From an uncultured Tateyamaria sp. (GTDB lineage Bacteria > Pseudomonadota > Alphaproteobacteria > Rhodobacterales > Rhodobacteraceae), in the NCBI RefSeq assembly GCF_947503465.1, contig NZ_CANNDN010000001.1, positions 2,315,501-2,379,500 on the forward strand: 64,000 nucleotides of DNA, read 5' to 3'. The translations under genes were made by a program, and so were the position numbers. The notes beneath the pieces were generated by a model. That model was not told the DNA's origin, did not search any database, and worked only from the letters and a program-made list of their open reading frames with translations. Position 1 is the stretch's first letter, and each line of letters opens with the position of its first letter. Below are positions 8,937 through 18,597 of this stretch, piece by piece.

Positions 8937-9934
8937 TGCGCGCACCCGGGTTCTGGCTGAAACACGCCCCCGATTGGCGGGCCCGGCTGCTGTCGCCCCT
9001 GGGGTATCTTTATGCCAACGCAACCGCACGGCGGCTGGCAGGGGGGACACGCAAACACCTGCCCGTGCCCGTTATCTGCGTTGGAAACATCAACGCGGGC
9101 GGCACGGGCAAGACACCAACTGTAATGGCCATCGTCGAACGGTTGCGCAACGCCTTCCACGATCCGCATATCGTCAGCCGCGGCTACGGTGGCCGCGAAA
9201 CCGGGCCACTCGAGGTTGACCCGGCCCGGCACCGCGCCGACCAGGTAGGGGACGAGCCCCTCTTGCTGAGCGCTTTCGCGCGTACATGGGTGGCACGGGA
9301 CCGGGCAGAAGGCGCAGATGCCGCGATTGCAGCCGGGGCCACTGCCATCGTTCTGGATGATGGATTTCAGAACCCGGCGCTGGCCTATGATCTCTCGATC
9401 GTCGTTGTTGATGCCGAAACCGGGTTTGGCAATGGGTTGTGCCTGCCTGCCGGACCTCTGCGCGAACCGGTGGCCACCGGATTGGCCCGCGCAGACCTGT
9501 TGCTGTCAATCGGATCAGCCGCGGCGCAGGACCAGTTCGACACCCCTTCGCTTCCCGATACGCTGCCCCATGTTCGGGCCGAATTGCAGCCACTTCAAAC
9601 AGGTATGACCTGGGCGGGCATGCCAATGATCGCCTTTGCAGGGATCGGGCGCCCGGAGAAATTCTTCGATACGCTGCGCAGCCTCGGGGCCAAACTGATC
9701 CGCACCGAAGCACTGGGGGATCACGAAACACCGGGTACGGCCTTCCTCACCCGGCTGGAACGCGATGCCCGACTTGCAGGCGCACAACTGGTCACAACGG
9801 AAAAGGACGCTGTGCGCCTGCCCCCTGCATTCCGGCAAAGCGTCGTAACCTTGCCCGTCCGTCTGCACTTCACCAATCCCGAACTGCTGGACAGTGCCCT
9901 CGGCGCTCTTGGTCCAGGTGTTTCTTCCGACTGA
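8936..9934 (+). CDS. lpxK: tetraacyldisaccharide 4'-kinase
   Basis: LpxK phosphorylates the 4' position of the lipid A disaccharide precursor at the cytoplasmic face of the inner membrane. The 332-residue protein has the usual N-terminus ([20 protein letters not shown]), a Walker A loop [12 protein letters not shown] at residues 50-61, the conserved SRGYGG, and the VLDDGFQN segment followed by a Walker B-like strand. [10 protein letters not shown] near the end is also typical. The start overlaps the waaA stop (TGATG). A dispersed repeat begins inside its last codons. Confidence 0.95.
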   Translation: MRAPGFWLKHAPDWRARLLSPLGYLYANATARRLAGGTRKHLPVPVICVGNINAGGTGKTPTVMAIVERLRNAFHDPHIVSRGYGGRETGPLEVDPARHRADQVGDEPLLLSAFARTWVARDRAEGADAAIAAGATAIVLDDGFQNPALAYDLSIVVVDAETGFGNGLCLPAGPLREPVATGLARADLLLSIGSAAAQDQFDTPSLPDTLPHVRAELQPLQTGMTWAGMPMIAFAGIGRPEKFFDTLRSLGAKLIRTEALGDHETPGTAFLTRLERDARLAGAQLVTTEKDAVRLPPAFRQSVVTLPVRLHFTNPELLDSALGALGPGVSSD

Positions 9935-9955
9935 AAATACGACCGCCGGAGGCAC
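9921..9955 (+). repeat. dispersed intergenic repeat, copy 1 (GACCGCCGGAGGC type)
   Basis: The core GAAAATACGACCGCCGGAGG follows a TTTCTTCC leader and spans the lpxK stop codon. The same 20-bp-plus core recurs at 17533, 38694 and, with a different 3' half, at 19281 and 30661. A distal GCGCGCATGCGCGTCA element lies about 40 nt downstream here, as it does after copy 3. Confidence 0.7.
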
Positions 9956-10034
9956 AATCGCAGCCGCGGGACGCGGATGCAAAACATCGTGTCGCGCGCA
10001 TGCGCGTCAACCCGACGGCACACCACAACGCAAG

Positions 10035-10057
10035 ACGCCCGACCATAAGCCGGGCGT
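10035..10057 (-). terminator. hairpin between convergent lpxK and dsbA-like genes
   Basis: There is a 7-bp perfect stem (ACGCCCG with CGGGCGT) and a 9-nt loop, placed in the gap between two convergent genes. There is no strong U run on either strand. The minus reading (dsbA side) has CTTGCGTT after the stem. It is plausibly a shared, weak terminator. Confidence 0.4.
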
Positions 10058-10079
10058 TGATGCATGTCGTGTCACAGCG

Positions 10080-10775
10080 TCAGCTTCCTGCCGCCTCGTC
10101 GATCAGGCGCGACATCTCGGAATAGGCCATGTTGTTGTACTTGGTCCCGTTGATGACAAAGCTGGGGGTCGAATTGATCCCGTCTTCAGCTGCGTTTTGC
10201 TGGTACCACGCAACCAGCGTGCGCAGGTTGTCCGCATCCGTCAGGCATGCCTCAAGCATGTCTCCTTCGAGGCCGGCAAGGCGACCGATCTTGCGCAACT
10301 CGTCGGCGATCTGGGCCGGGTCGCCGCCACCCGCACGCGCCCATTCCGACTGGCTTGCATACAGCATGTCGGTGATGCCAAAGAAGGTTTCCGGCGTACC
10401 GGCACAGCGCGCAATGGCGGATGCCCACAGGCCGAACCGGTCAAAATACACTTCGCGATAGATAAAGTTGACCTTGCCGGTGTCGATGTAATCCGCCTTG
10501 AGCTGCTTGTAGGCCCCGGCATGGAAGCTGGCGCAGTGCGGGCAGGTATAGCTGGCATATTCAATGACCGTCACCGGCGCATCGGGATTGCCCAATTGCA
10601 TGTCGACCACCGTCGAGGTGTCGATCTCACTGGCAGCTTCCTGTGCGTTGGCGGCGCCCAAGAGACGTTCGGCCTGGGCCTGTTGCTGGGTCGACGGACC
10701 CGATTGCATCGTGCTCCAAAAGACATACCCGCCCACACCGATCACGACGGCGAGGATGGCAACAATACGGTTCAT
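10080..10775 (-). CDS. DsbA-family thiol:disulfide oxidoreductase
   Basis: This 231-residue protein has an N-terminal membrane anchor or uncleaved signal (IVAILAVVIGVGGYVFW) and a periplasmic thioredoxin-fold domain. The active site is CPHC in EYASYTCPHCASFH near residue 78, and the cis-Pro loop is GINSTPSFVINGTKY. The helical insertion between them fits the DsbA family (DsbA/ScsC-like). The role is disulfide formation or isomerisation in exported proteins. Its start overlaps the stop of the DUF721 gene by 4 bp (ATGA), so the two are an operon. Confidence 0.9.
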   Translation of the reverse strand: MNRIVAILAVVIGVGGYVFWSTMQSGPSTQQQAQAERLLGAANAQEAASEIDTSTVVDMQLGNPDAPVTVIEYASYTCPHCASFHAGAYKQLKADYIDTGKVNFIYREVYFDRFGLWASAIARCAGTPETFFGITDMLYASQSEWARAGGGDPAQIADELRKIGRLAGLEGDMLEACLTDADNLRTLVAWYQQNAAEDGINSTPSFVINGTKYNNMAYSEMSRLIDEAAGS

Positions 10776-11293
10776 GTGCGTGTTCCTTGTTTTTCTTTTG
10801 TCAGGATATGTGCGCCCAGCCGTTCAAGGGCGGCGCGCAATGTCTCATCTTCGACCGGGGCGACAACCTGCCCGGCGGCTGCGGTCATTTCCGGTTCCGG
10901 CATCATGGGGCCTTGATCCTTCGGGCGATGATCAAATGCGACCTGCCCGTCCGCAAACCCGGTCGCGGCGGTCTGGGTGATCCGAATGCGCGCAATTGCA
11001 TTGTAGCCATAGACGGCATTCACCCGTTCGCGCAGCTGTTCCTTCTGCATCTCCAGCATCGGAGCCTGCGCGCCCGTGGTCAGCAAGGTCAGCGTCGCGC
11101 CCATGCCGCCCCGGCCATAGCTCACCTCGACCGGACGGGCGATGGCCGCTACGTCGGTGCCCGCAACCTCGGCCCAGTCGGTCAGCAAACGGCTTTGGGC
11201 GAATCCGCGGCTTTCGCTGGCGTGTCGAATCTGTCCGGTCAGCAGTGACGCTGTCCGCCTGAACCCTTTTGTACTGGCACGCCGCGCGACCAT
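10772..11293 (-). CDS. DUF721 (DciA-like) domain protein
   Basis: This 173-residue protein carries the DUF721 pattern in its N-terminal half: ESRGFAQSRLLTDWAEVAGT, then a strand-rich KH-like region (GATLTLLTTGAQAPMLEMQK) and LRERVNAVYGYNAIARIRI. DUF721 includes DciA, which helps load the replicative helicase DnaB in bacteria lacking DnaC. The assignment to DciA function here is inference. The ATG at 11293 has GAGAGGGAA 7 nt upstream. It is divergent from mutY and overlaps the dsbA-like gene by 4 bp. Confidence 0.82.
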   Translation of the reverse strand: MVARRASTKGFRRTASLLTGQIRHASESRGFAQSRLLTDWAEVAGTDVAAIARPVEVSYGRGGMGATLTLLTTGAQAPMLEMQKEQLRERVNAVYGYNAIARIRITQTAATGFADGQVAFDHRPKDQGPMMPEPEMTAAAGQVVAPVEDETLRAALERLGAHILTKEKQGTRT

Positions 11294-11375
11294 GGCTATG
11301 TTCCCTCTCACTGATGCGTGATCATAACGGATCAAGGCGTGATCACCAGCCATCTCAAGTAGGAAGCCATAACTC

Positions 11376-12419
11376 TTGCGTGACCTCAGCCGCGACCTTC
11401 TGGATTGGTATGATGTCCATGCCCGCGCCATGCCCTGGCGGGTGGGCCCCAAGGACAAGAAGGCGGGCATGCGCCCTGATCCCTACGCCGTCTGGATGTC
11501 CGAGATCATGTTGCAGCAGACGACCGTCGCTGCGGTCACCGCCTATTTCAACCGCTTCATGGCACGATGGCCCACGGTTGCGGATCTGGCGGCAGCGGAT
11601 GATGCCGCCGTGATGGGCGAATGGGCCGGGCTGGGATACTATGCCCGCGCGCGCAACCTGCTGAAATGCGCGCGCGCCGTTGTCCGGGATCACGACGGGC
11701 AGTTTCCGGCCGATCACGCCGCCCTTCTGCAATTGCCCGGCATCGGCCCGTACACCGCTGCCGCGATTGCGTCGATCGCCTATGACCTGCGGCATGTGGT
11801 GGTGGACGGCAACGTCGAACGCGTCATGGCGCGGATGTTCGATGAACACACGCCTCTGCCCGCTTCCAAGCCCATCCTCACCGCTTATGCCGACCAACTG
11901 ACACCACGGGATCGGCCCGGCGATCATGCCCAGGCGGTGATGGACCTCGGGGCCACAATCTGCTCACCTAGGTCCCCTGCCTGCGGCATCTGCCCGTGGC
12001 GTGACCCGTGCCAGGCGCGGGCCGCGGGCACCGCCGCTGGCCTGCCCAGGAAGACACCGAAAAAGCCGAAACCAATCCGCCATGGCACGGTATACCTTGC
12101 CCGGCGCAGCGATGGCGCCTGGCTGGTGGAAACGCGCCCGGAAAAGGGTCTGCTCGGCGGCATGATGGGATGGCCCGGAACGGAATGGCTGGATGTGTCG
12201 GAACCGCGCCCGGACTGCGCGCCAATTGACACGCACTGGACCAAGCTGACCGGCGAAGTGCGGCACACCTTCACCCATTTTCACCTGCTGCTTGATGTCA
12301 TGGTTGCCACAGTCGAGGATGCGCAACCTTCTCGGGGTTACTTTCTGCCGCGTGACCAGTTTCGGCCGTCGGACCTGCCCACGGTCATGCGCAAGGCGTT
12401 CGATCTGGCGCAGACGTGA
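11376..12419 (+). CDS. mutY: A/G-specific adenine glycosylase
   Basis: MutY removes adenine mispaired with 8-oxoguanine. The 347-residue protein has the catalytic Glu in SEIMLQQTT (E43), the helix-hairpin-helix LPGIGPYTAAAI (residues 120-131), the catalytic Asp in VVVDGNVERV (D144), and a complete 4Fe-4S motif C196-x6-C203-x2-C206-x5-C212. The C-terminal NUDIX-like domain for 8-oxoG recognition is present (GTVYLARRSDGAWLVE through HTFTHFHL). The start is TTG with AGGAAG upstream. It is divergent from the DUF721 gene. Confidence 0.95.
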   Translation: MRDLSRDLLDWYDVHARAMPWRVGPKDKKAGMRPDPYAVWMSEIMLQQTTVAAVTAYFNRFMARWPTVADLAAADDAAVMGEWAGLGYYARARNLLKCARAVVRDHDGQFPADHAALLQLPGIGPYTAAAIASIAYDLRHVVVDGNVERVMARMFDEHTPLPASKPILTAYADQLTPRDRPGDHAQAVMDLGATICSPRSPACGICPWRDPCQARAAGTAAGLPRKTPKKPKPIRHGTVYLARRSDGAWLVETRPEKGLLGGMMGWPGTEWLDVSEPRPDCAPIDTHWTKLTGEVRHTFTHFHLLLDVMVATVEDAQPSRGYFLPRDQFRPSDLPTVMRKAFDLAQT

Positions 12420-12504
12420 AGACACGCGGCGTAGCGTCACGCTTGGCAGTTCGGCACCAGTGATTCTAAGCTGGACCGCGCGCAATCAGAGGAACCGATC
12501 CAGA

Positions 12505-13641
12505 ATGACCCTGCCCCCGGAAACCGTCGCCAAAATGCAGAACGCCCTGCCGTTTGCCCTGTCCTTTCTTCTGATCCCATTGGCGATCGTCAGCGCCATC
12601 TATGGCGGCTGGACCGTCATTCTGCTGCCCGTGGTGACATGGTACATGTTCTCAATTCTGGATCTGGCCGTGGGTCTGAACACCGACAATGCCGATCTTG
12701 AGGCCACGGATGACGACCTGTTCTGGTACCGCATGATCACGGTCGCCTGGGTGCCGGCACAGTTCCTGATGCTGTTTGGGCTGATTGCCTATGTGGCACC
12801 TGCCGATCACCTGAACACGGTGGAAAAACTGGCGATCTTCTTTGGCGTCGGTGTCATCACCGGGACGGTTGGCATCAACTACAGCCACGAACTGATGCAC
12901 CAGAAGAACAAGCTTGAGCGGTGGCTGGCGGATGCCCTGCTGGCAATGGTGCTGTATTCGCATTTCCGGTCCGAACACCTGTTGGTGCACCACCGTTATG
13001 TCGCCACGCCGCGCGACCCGGTCACGGCACGCATGAACGAAACCTTCTACCGCTTTTACCCGCGCGTGCTCAAACAATGTTTCCTGTCCGCATGGAACGC
13101 GGAAAAGGCGATGCTGGCGCGCAAGGACCTGCCCGCGACAGACAGTTCAAATCCATTCTGGAAATACGCCTATCTGCAACTGGTGTGCTTCCTTCTTGCC
13201 TTTGCCCTTGGCGGTTGGGTGGGCGTGGGCCTGTTTGTCCTGCAAGCCGGAGTCGCCATCTGGCAACTGGAACTGGTCAACTACATCGAACACTACGGCC
13301 TGACCCGCAAGCATCTGGGCGACGGCAAATATGAACACGTGCAGCCACGCCATTCCTGGAACGCCGCCCATAAGGCATCGAACTGGTTGCTGATCAACCT
13401 GCAACGCCACTCGGACCATCACTACAAACCCGACCGCCGGTTCCCGGTCCTGCAGAACTACACCGAAGCGGACGCGCCCCAGCTTCCCTATGGGTATCCG
13501 GTGATGACCATCGCGGCGATGATGCCAAAGATCTGGAAGCGCGTGATGAACCCCCGTGTGCAGAAGTGGCGGGAGATGTACTATCCCGAGATCACCGATT
13601 GGGCAGCTTATAACAAAGCTGCAAATCCGTTGCCGCGGTAA
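12505..13641 (+). CDS. alkB: alkane 1-monooxygenase
   Basis: This integral-membrane non-heme diiron hydroxylase is 378 residues long. It hydroxylates the terminal carbon of n-alkanes. The histidine boxes are intact: HELMH (H128, H132), EHLLVHH (H158, H162, H163), NYIEHYG (H263) and LQRHSDHH (H302, H305, H306). Four to six hydrophobic segments separate them. The family needs rubredoxin and rubredoxin reductase, and neither is adjacent. The ATG at 12505 has GAGGAA about 10 nt upstream. mutY upstream and the SRPBCC gene downstream read in the same direction. Confidence 0.94.
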   Translation: MTLPPETVAKMQNALPFALSFLLIPLAIVSAIYGGWTVILLPVVTWYMFSILDLAVGLNTDNADLEATDDDLFWYRMITVAWVPAQFLMLFGLIAYVAPADHLNTVEKLAIFFGVGVITGTVGINYSHELMHQKNKLERWLADALLAMVLYSHFRSEHLLVHHRYVATPRDPVTARMNETFYRFYPRVLKQCFLSAWNAEKAMLARKDLPATDSSNPFWKYAYLQLVCFLLAFALGGWVGVGLFVLQAGVAIWQLELVNYIEHYGLTRKHLGDGKYEHVQPRHSWNAAHKASNWLLINLQRHSDHHYKPDRRFPVLQNYTEADAPQLPYGYPVMTIAAMMPKIWKRVMNPRVQKWREMYYPEITDWAAYNKAANPLPR

Positions 13642-13712
13642 CACATTCAGCCGATCTTGAATAAATACGAATATCGTACCAAATATCCCTCCACTCTAGG
13701 ATGGGATACGAC

Positions 13713-14270
13713 ATGGATATCGACACCGACAGTGGACCCAAAGCAGTTGTAACAGGAACGGCGCAAGGAGCCCTGGCCGAGGTATGGGACCGGTTTGTCC
13801 CGATAAAACTGCCTGAAGTCTTTCCCAATCCCAAAGGGCCAATACCAGCCGTTGTAGCGGTCGAAGACCAGGATGGCCGCTGGGATACCGTCGGCAAATC
13901 ACGCACCGTCGTGTTGGCCGACGGCATGCGCGTACGCGAAGAGATCACGCACAGTGACCCCACAGGCGGACAACCTGCACAGGCAATCGCGCAGTTCGGA
14001 TACACGGTGTCCGGGTTTACCGGACCGCTCAGTTGGCTGGTCAGCGAGGCACAGGGGCATTGGCTGTTCGAAGACAAGGGTGCCCACACGCGCATCACGT
14101 GGACCTACCAGTTTCGGCCGACCCACGCGCTGGCGCGGCCGCTGGCCAAGGCCATCATCGCCCTTTTCTGGCAACGTTACATGAACGAGGGGATGCAGAA
14201 CGTCACGCGGATCACCGGTCAGTCCAGCACCCAGACCGCCAGTGGATCGGTCACCCCCCGCACCTCTTGA
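13713..14270 (+). CDS. SRPBCC (START/polyketide-cyclase fold) family protein
   Basis: This protein of about 185 residues has the SRPBCC layout: an N-terminal strand and helix (GALAEVWDRFVPIKLPEVFP), a run of beta strands in the middle (RTVVLADGMRVREEITHSD, FGYTVSGFTGPLSWLVSEAQ, GAHTRITWTYQFRP), and a long C-terminal helix. Such proteins bind hydrophobic ligands in a central cavity. No specific substrate can be assigned; proximity to alkB may be coincidental. An ATG at 13701 is an alternative start four codons earlier. The 3' end overlaps the convergent cyclase gene by 52 bp. Confidence 0.75.
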   Translation: MDIDTDSGPKAVVTGTAQGALAEVWDRFVPIKLPEVFPNPKGPIPAVVAVEDQDGRWDTVGKSRTVVLADGMRVREEITHSDPTGGQPAQAIAQFGYTVSGFTGPLSWLVSEAQGHWLFEDKGAHTRITWTYQFRPTHALARPLAKAIIALFWQRYMNEGMQNVTRITGQSSTQTASGSVTPRTS

Positions 14271-15586
14271 TCCGGTGCGCGGCGAAAACCGTCGCTGTCG
14301 CCTGCTGCCGCAATGGTGGCATCACTGACAATCGCCCGCACGTCCAGACTGCGGGTCATCGCCTCCAGTCGGCTGGCTACATTCACCGTATCGCCCAGAA
14401 CGGCGAACTCCAGCCGGTTGGCTCCGATGTCACCCAGCACCACGGGGCCGAAATGCAATCCAAACCGCGCATCGATCTCGGGCAGGTTGTCGGCCCGGCG
14501 CGCCACGTTCAGGGCCTGCATCCGGTCCACCATCGCCCGCACGCAGGCCACAGCACGAACCGCGTCATCTTCAAGCGGCAAGGGTGTCCCGAAGGTCGCC
14601 ATCAGCCCGTCGCCCAGGTACTTGTCAAGCGTACCGCCATGGGCGAACACCTCGCTTTCCATCCGGGCGTGAAAGGCGCGCAGCGTTTCGATCACCTCTT
14701 GCGCCGGACGCCCGTCCGAATAGGCCGTGAACCCGACGATATCGACAAACAGCACCGCCGCATCGTGGCTGCGGATCTGTCCCAGCGGTTCATCTTTGGT
14801 CGACAGTTCCTCGACCATCGTCGGAGAAAAATAGCGGGCCAGGTTCGTGCGCTCCCGCGCCATTTCGGCACTGTCAAGGACAAGGTTCTGATAGCGACGT
14901 ACCGCCACGGCAAGGATCACAGCCACGACCACAAACACGACGACTTGCTGAAACCGAAGGTCCCAATTCACGTTGTTGGGGTCAAACTGGCGGGCCAGAT
15001 CGGGGTTGTTCGGAAACATTGCATGTGCGGCATCCGTCAACTCGGGAAAGGTCCGGCCAAACCACCAGACACATAACGTCCCCAGCAACCACATCGCCAT
15101 GGTCCAGTTGCCAATCGCAATAATTGTGCGCCACGAATAGGTCAGGACCCCGGCCGCCAGAATGATAAAGAAGTACTGGAACACCTCGAAATTGTAGATC
15201 AGCGCCGTGGGTGTCGGATCGACCTGCAACGGGTTGGGCACCAACAGGGCCAGCGTCATCAAAAGCAGGTCAGCAAACAGCAACGCCAACTCGGCCCCAG
15301 ACTGGCCAACGCGGCCCACGCGGCGCTGCGCCAGACCAACCAGAACCAGGCAAAACAGCAGGAAAAGGTACCAGGTCACGTCCCAGTTGGGATTCAGAAA
15401 AACAAGCATGACCGCCGTCACCGACAGGGCGCCGATGCGCGCCTTGACCGCCAGGTCCATCCCTTCGCGCTTGTTGCGCTCCAACGCCTCCTGAGCGTGA
15501 CGGTGGGCCGGGATCTCTGCATCGCTTTCATTGCGACCGGCGGTGGTCAGGGTGCTGCTGATATCAACCATGTCATCTGTTCTCAT
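14219..15586 (-). CDS. membrane-bound class III adenylate/guanylate cyclase
   Basis: This 455-residue protein has an N-terminal cytoplasmic stretch, about six hydrophobic segments (residues about 50-235) and a C-terminal class III cyclase domain. The metal-binding aspartates are in VLFVDIVGFT and KYLGDGLMATFG, and the transition-state Asn/Arg pair is in VLGDTVNVASRLE, so the catalytic set appears complete. It likely makes cAMP from ATP. A separate protein in this window (48928-52011) carries a cyclic-nucleotide-binding-like domain, a possible but unproven reader. The gene stands alone, convergent with the SRPBCC gene. Confidence 0.92.
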   Translation of the reverse strand: MRTDDMVDISSTLTTAGRNESDAEIPAHRHAQEALERNKREGMDLAVKARIGALSVTAVMLVFLNPNWDVTWYLFLLFCLVLVGLAQRRVGRVGQSGAELALLFADLLLMTLALLVPNPLQVDPTPTALIYNFEVFQYFFIILAAGVLTYSWRTIIAIGNWTMAMWLLGTLCVWWFGRTFPELTDAAHAMFPNNPDLARQFDPNNVNWDLRFQQVVVFVVVAVILAVAVRRYQNLVLDSAEMARERTNLARYFSPTMVEELSTKDEPLGQIRSHDAAVLFVDIVGFTAYSDGRPAQEVIETLRAFHARMESEVFAHGGTLDKYLGDGLMATFGTPLPLEDDAVRAVACVRAMVDRMQALNVARRADNLPEIDARFGLHFGPVVLGDIGANRLEFAVLGDTVNVASRLEAMTRSLDVRAIVSDATIAAAGDSDGFRRAPDQEVRGVTDPLAVWVLD

Positions 15587-15618
15587 GCCTCTGCGAGCGC
15601 AATGTAAACCGGATTAAC

Positions 15619-15645
15619 AAAAAAGCCCCGCCAAAAAGGCGGGGC
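15619..15645 (-). terminator. Rho-independent terminator after ccrM
   Basis: There is a perfect 8-bp stem, GCCCCGCC with GGCGGGGC, a 5-nt loop, and on the minus strand a run of six U directly after the stem. It ends the ccrM transcript about 75 nt past its stop. Confidence 0.9.
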
Positions 15646-15648
15646 ATA

Positions 15649-15692
15649 GGTGCAGTGCCTTGGATCAGGCCTTGTGTAAGGCCGCAGGCACC
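15649..15692 (-). other. nested hairpin in the ccrM 3' region
   Basis: Between the ccrM stop and its terminator, an outer pair AGGTGC/GCACCT encloses a perfect inner hairpin, GGCCTT-GTGT-AAGGCC on the plus strand (15668-15683). It could be a 3' UTR structure or part of a short terminator-bounded RNA. Confidence 0.4.
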
Positions 15693-15717
15693 TGGCGGTG
15701 TGGGGGTAAACCTTGGT

Positions 15718-16906
<1,189 letters not shown>

Positions 16907-16908
<2 letters not shown>

Positions 16909-17521
16909 AGTCACTTATGATTTTTTCTTGATACAAGATGTTGTGGACGGGTTTGAAGGTTCGTCTATGGTGTGGGGTCACCCCAAGATTTTCCAGCGCC
17001 AACCTGTGGCTTTTTGACGGATATCCCATGTTGGTTTCCCAGCCATAGCCGGGGTGCTGTTGCGCCAAATCCACCATGATCCGATCGCGACATATTTTGG
17101 CCACAATTGAGGCCGCCGCGATGCTGAGCGAACGGGCGTCGCCGCGCACGACCGGCGTGGCCGGAACGGCCAAGTCACGCGGCACCATCGTTCCATCAAC
17201 CAACGCGTGATCCGGGGACCGTCGCAGCCCGGCCACCGCCCGCTCCATCGCCAAATGCGACGCGCGCAGAATGTTCAGCTCTTCGATCTCGCGTACCGAA
17301 GCATGCGCTACGGACACATCCGCGGAGGCTAGAATTGCATCCAACACAGTCTCACGTCTGCGAACCGACAATTTCTTTGAATCGTCCAATCCAGGGGGAA
17401 TGGCCTGTGGATCCAACACCACGGCCGCCGCCGTCACCGGCCCGGCCAGGGGACCCCGGCCAACCTCGTCCACACCTGCCACACGCCCACCGACACGCGC
17501 TTCGAATTTGAAATCTGGCAC
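16907..17521 (-). CDS. rnhB: ribonuclease HII
   Basis: RNase HII cleaves RNA of RNA-DNA hybrids and single ribonucleotides in DNA. The 204-residue protein has the diagnostic [15 protein letters not shown] (catalytic D18, E19), a further acidic site in [12 protein letters not shown], and the C-terminal [14 protein letters not shown] and HRRTFKPV segments. Two adjacent GTG codons could start it; I chose 17521, giving the usual M-P-D-F N-terminus. The upstream region is made of dispersed repeat copy 2 in reverse orientation. ccrM follows 88 bp downstream. Confidence 0.93.
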
Positions 17522-17532
17522 CACGCCACCTG

Positions 17533-17566
17533 TTTCTTCTGACCAAAAATACGACCGCCGGAGGCA
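17533..17566 (+). repeat. dispersed intergenic repeat, copy 2 (GACCGCCGGAGGC type)
   Basis: It shares ATACGACCGCCGGAGGCAC and the TTTCTTC leader with copy 1 (9921). Unlike the other copies it lies just upstream of a gene start (rnhB, minus strand), so its reverse complement, ending GAAGAAACAGG, forms the ribosome-binding region of rnhB. Confidence 0.7.
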
Positions 17567-17684
17567 CAGAACACATTTTGCGGGCGAAAGTGCAAACACG
17601 TTCCAGCACCGCAACAAAAAAGGGCGGTGCCCGAACACCGCCCCTTGCAAGGTGGACCATGTGGCATGGTCCGGTTGCCCGCTC

Positions 17685-18140
17685 TTAGTGACGGGCCAAT
17701 TGGAACCCATGCCGGCTCAGGCAGCGGGCGCTGTACCCCTGGCGCCAACCCCGGTGGGTATAGACTTCGCGGTGGCAGCGATACGGCAGACTATCCACAT
17801 GCCTGTAGTGCTTGTGCAGGCAGCGTTGTCCAAACAGTCGACGATTGCCCTGTTCGGTATGGAAGCTGCGCAGGCAATGCTGCGGAAGCAGCTTGCGGTT
17901 TACGCGCTTGGGCAACGGCTTGGGTTTGGGGTGAACCGGCGTGTGAACTGTGTGCCGTTTCTTCTTGTCCTTCTTCTTTTCATGGATGACGGCCCCCACG
18001 ACGGCCAGCCCCAGCAACGCAGCAAGGGCCGCCGCCACTTCGTCGTCGCCAGCCCGGGCGGGGGCGGCAGAAAAACCGGTGATGGCAATGGCAGCGGCAG
18101 CAATGGTGCCAATGAACTGGCGGTGAATACGAAGGGTCAT
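17685..18140 (-). CDS. small secreted basic, cysteine-containing hypothetical protein
   Basis: This 151-residue protein has a clear signal peptide ([19 protein letters not shown], cleavage before GDDEV). A hydrophobic segment follows ([18 protein letters not shown]), then a strongly basic linker ([11 protein letters not shown]) and a His/Arg-rich C-terminal part with four cysteines (HCLRSF, RCLHKH, RCHREV, RCLSRH). The even Cys number in an exported protein suggests disulfides. I do not recognise a family. It lies upstream of rnhB on the same strand, separated by the dispersed repeat. Confidence 0.65.
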   Translation of the reverse strand: MTLRIHRQFIGTIAAAAIAITGFSAAPARAGDDEVAAALAALLGLAVVGAVIHEKKKDKKKRHTVHTPVHPKPKPLPKRVNRKLLPQHCLRSFHTEQGNRRLFGQRCLHKHYRHVDSLPYRCHREVYTHRGWRQGYSARCLSRHGFQLARH

Positions 18141-18315
18141 GGGGTGTCCTTTCCAAGATAACGTTTACGAGGTCGGCCAAGCAGTTGTCGGCGCTGTCCT
18201 CAAACTGGGGTGGGCCCCGCCGGACAGGCAATATCGCCCCCGTGCTATCGAATAACGCGCACATCAGGCCCTTGTGGTTATTGAATATCTCCTGCGTCCG
18301 GCGCAGGTTGAGGCC

Positions 18316-18597
18316 ATGAAACAGATCACCATCACATTCGCCTTGATCATGGCGCTGGCCGGGACCGCACAGGCCCAGTGCTTTGCCGATTACAAGGCCA
18401 AACAGGACAACCCGCTGCGCCTGCACTACGGCGTCGCGCAAATCTCGGGCGCCTGCTCGGCAGGCAATGCAACCGGACAACTCCGTTCACGACTTGCTGC
18501 ACAAGGCTGGACATTGCTCCAGGTTCAGTCCGTGTTTGGACCCGAAGGTCTCGATCAAAGGAAAGCCAGTGCAGGACAATACTACCTCCGCTTCTGA
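18316..18597 (+). CDS. small periplasmic hypothetical protein
   Basis: This 93-residue protein has an N-terminal signal peptide (KQITITFALIMALAGTAQA, cleaved before QCFADY). The mature part has two cysteines (QCFADY and SGACSAG) that could form a disulfide. It ends with an aromatic GQYYLRF. The pattern DNPLRLHYGVAQI recurs, as far as I recall, in Rhodobacterales hypotheticals, but I cannot name a family. Its 3' end overlaps the next gene by 29 bp, which suggests cotranscription with the membrane winged-helix protein. Confidence 0.65.
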   Translation: MKQITITFALIMALAGTAQAQCFADYKAKQDNPLRLHYGVAQISGACSAGNATGQLRSRLAAQGWTLLQVQSVFGPEGLDQRKASAGQYYLRF

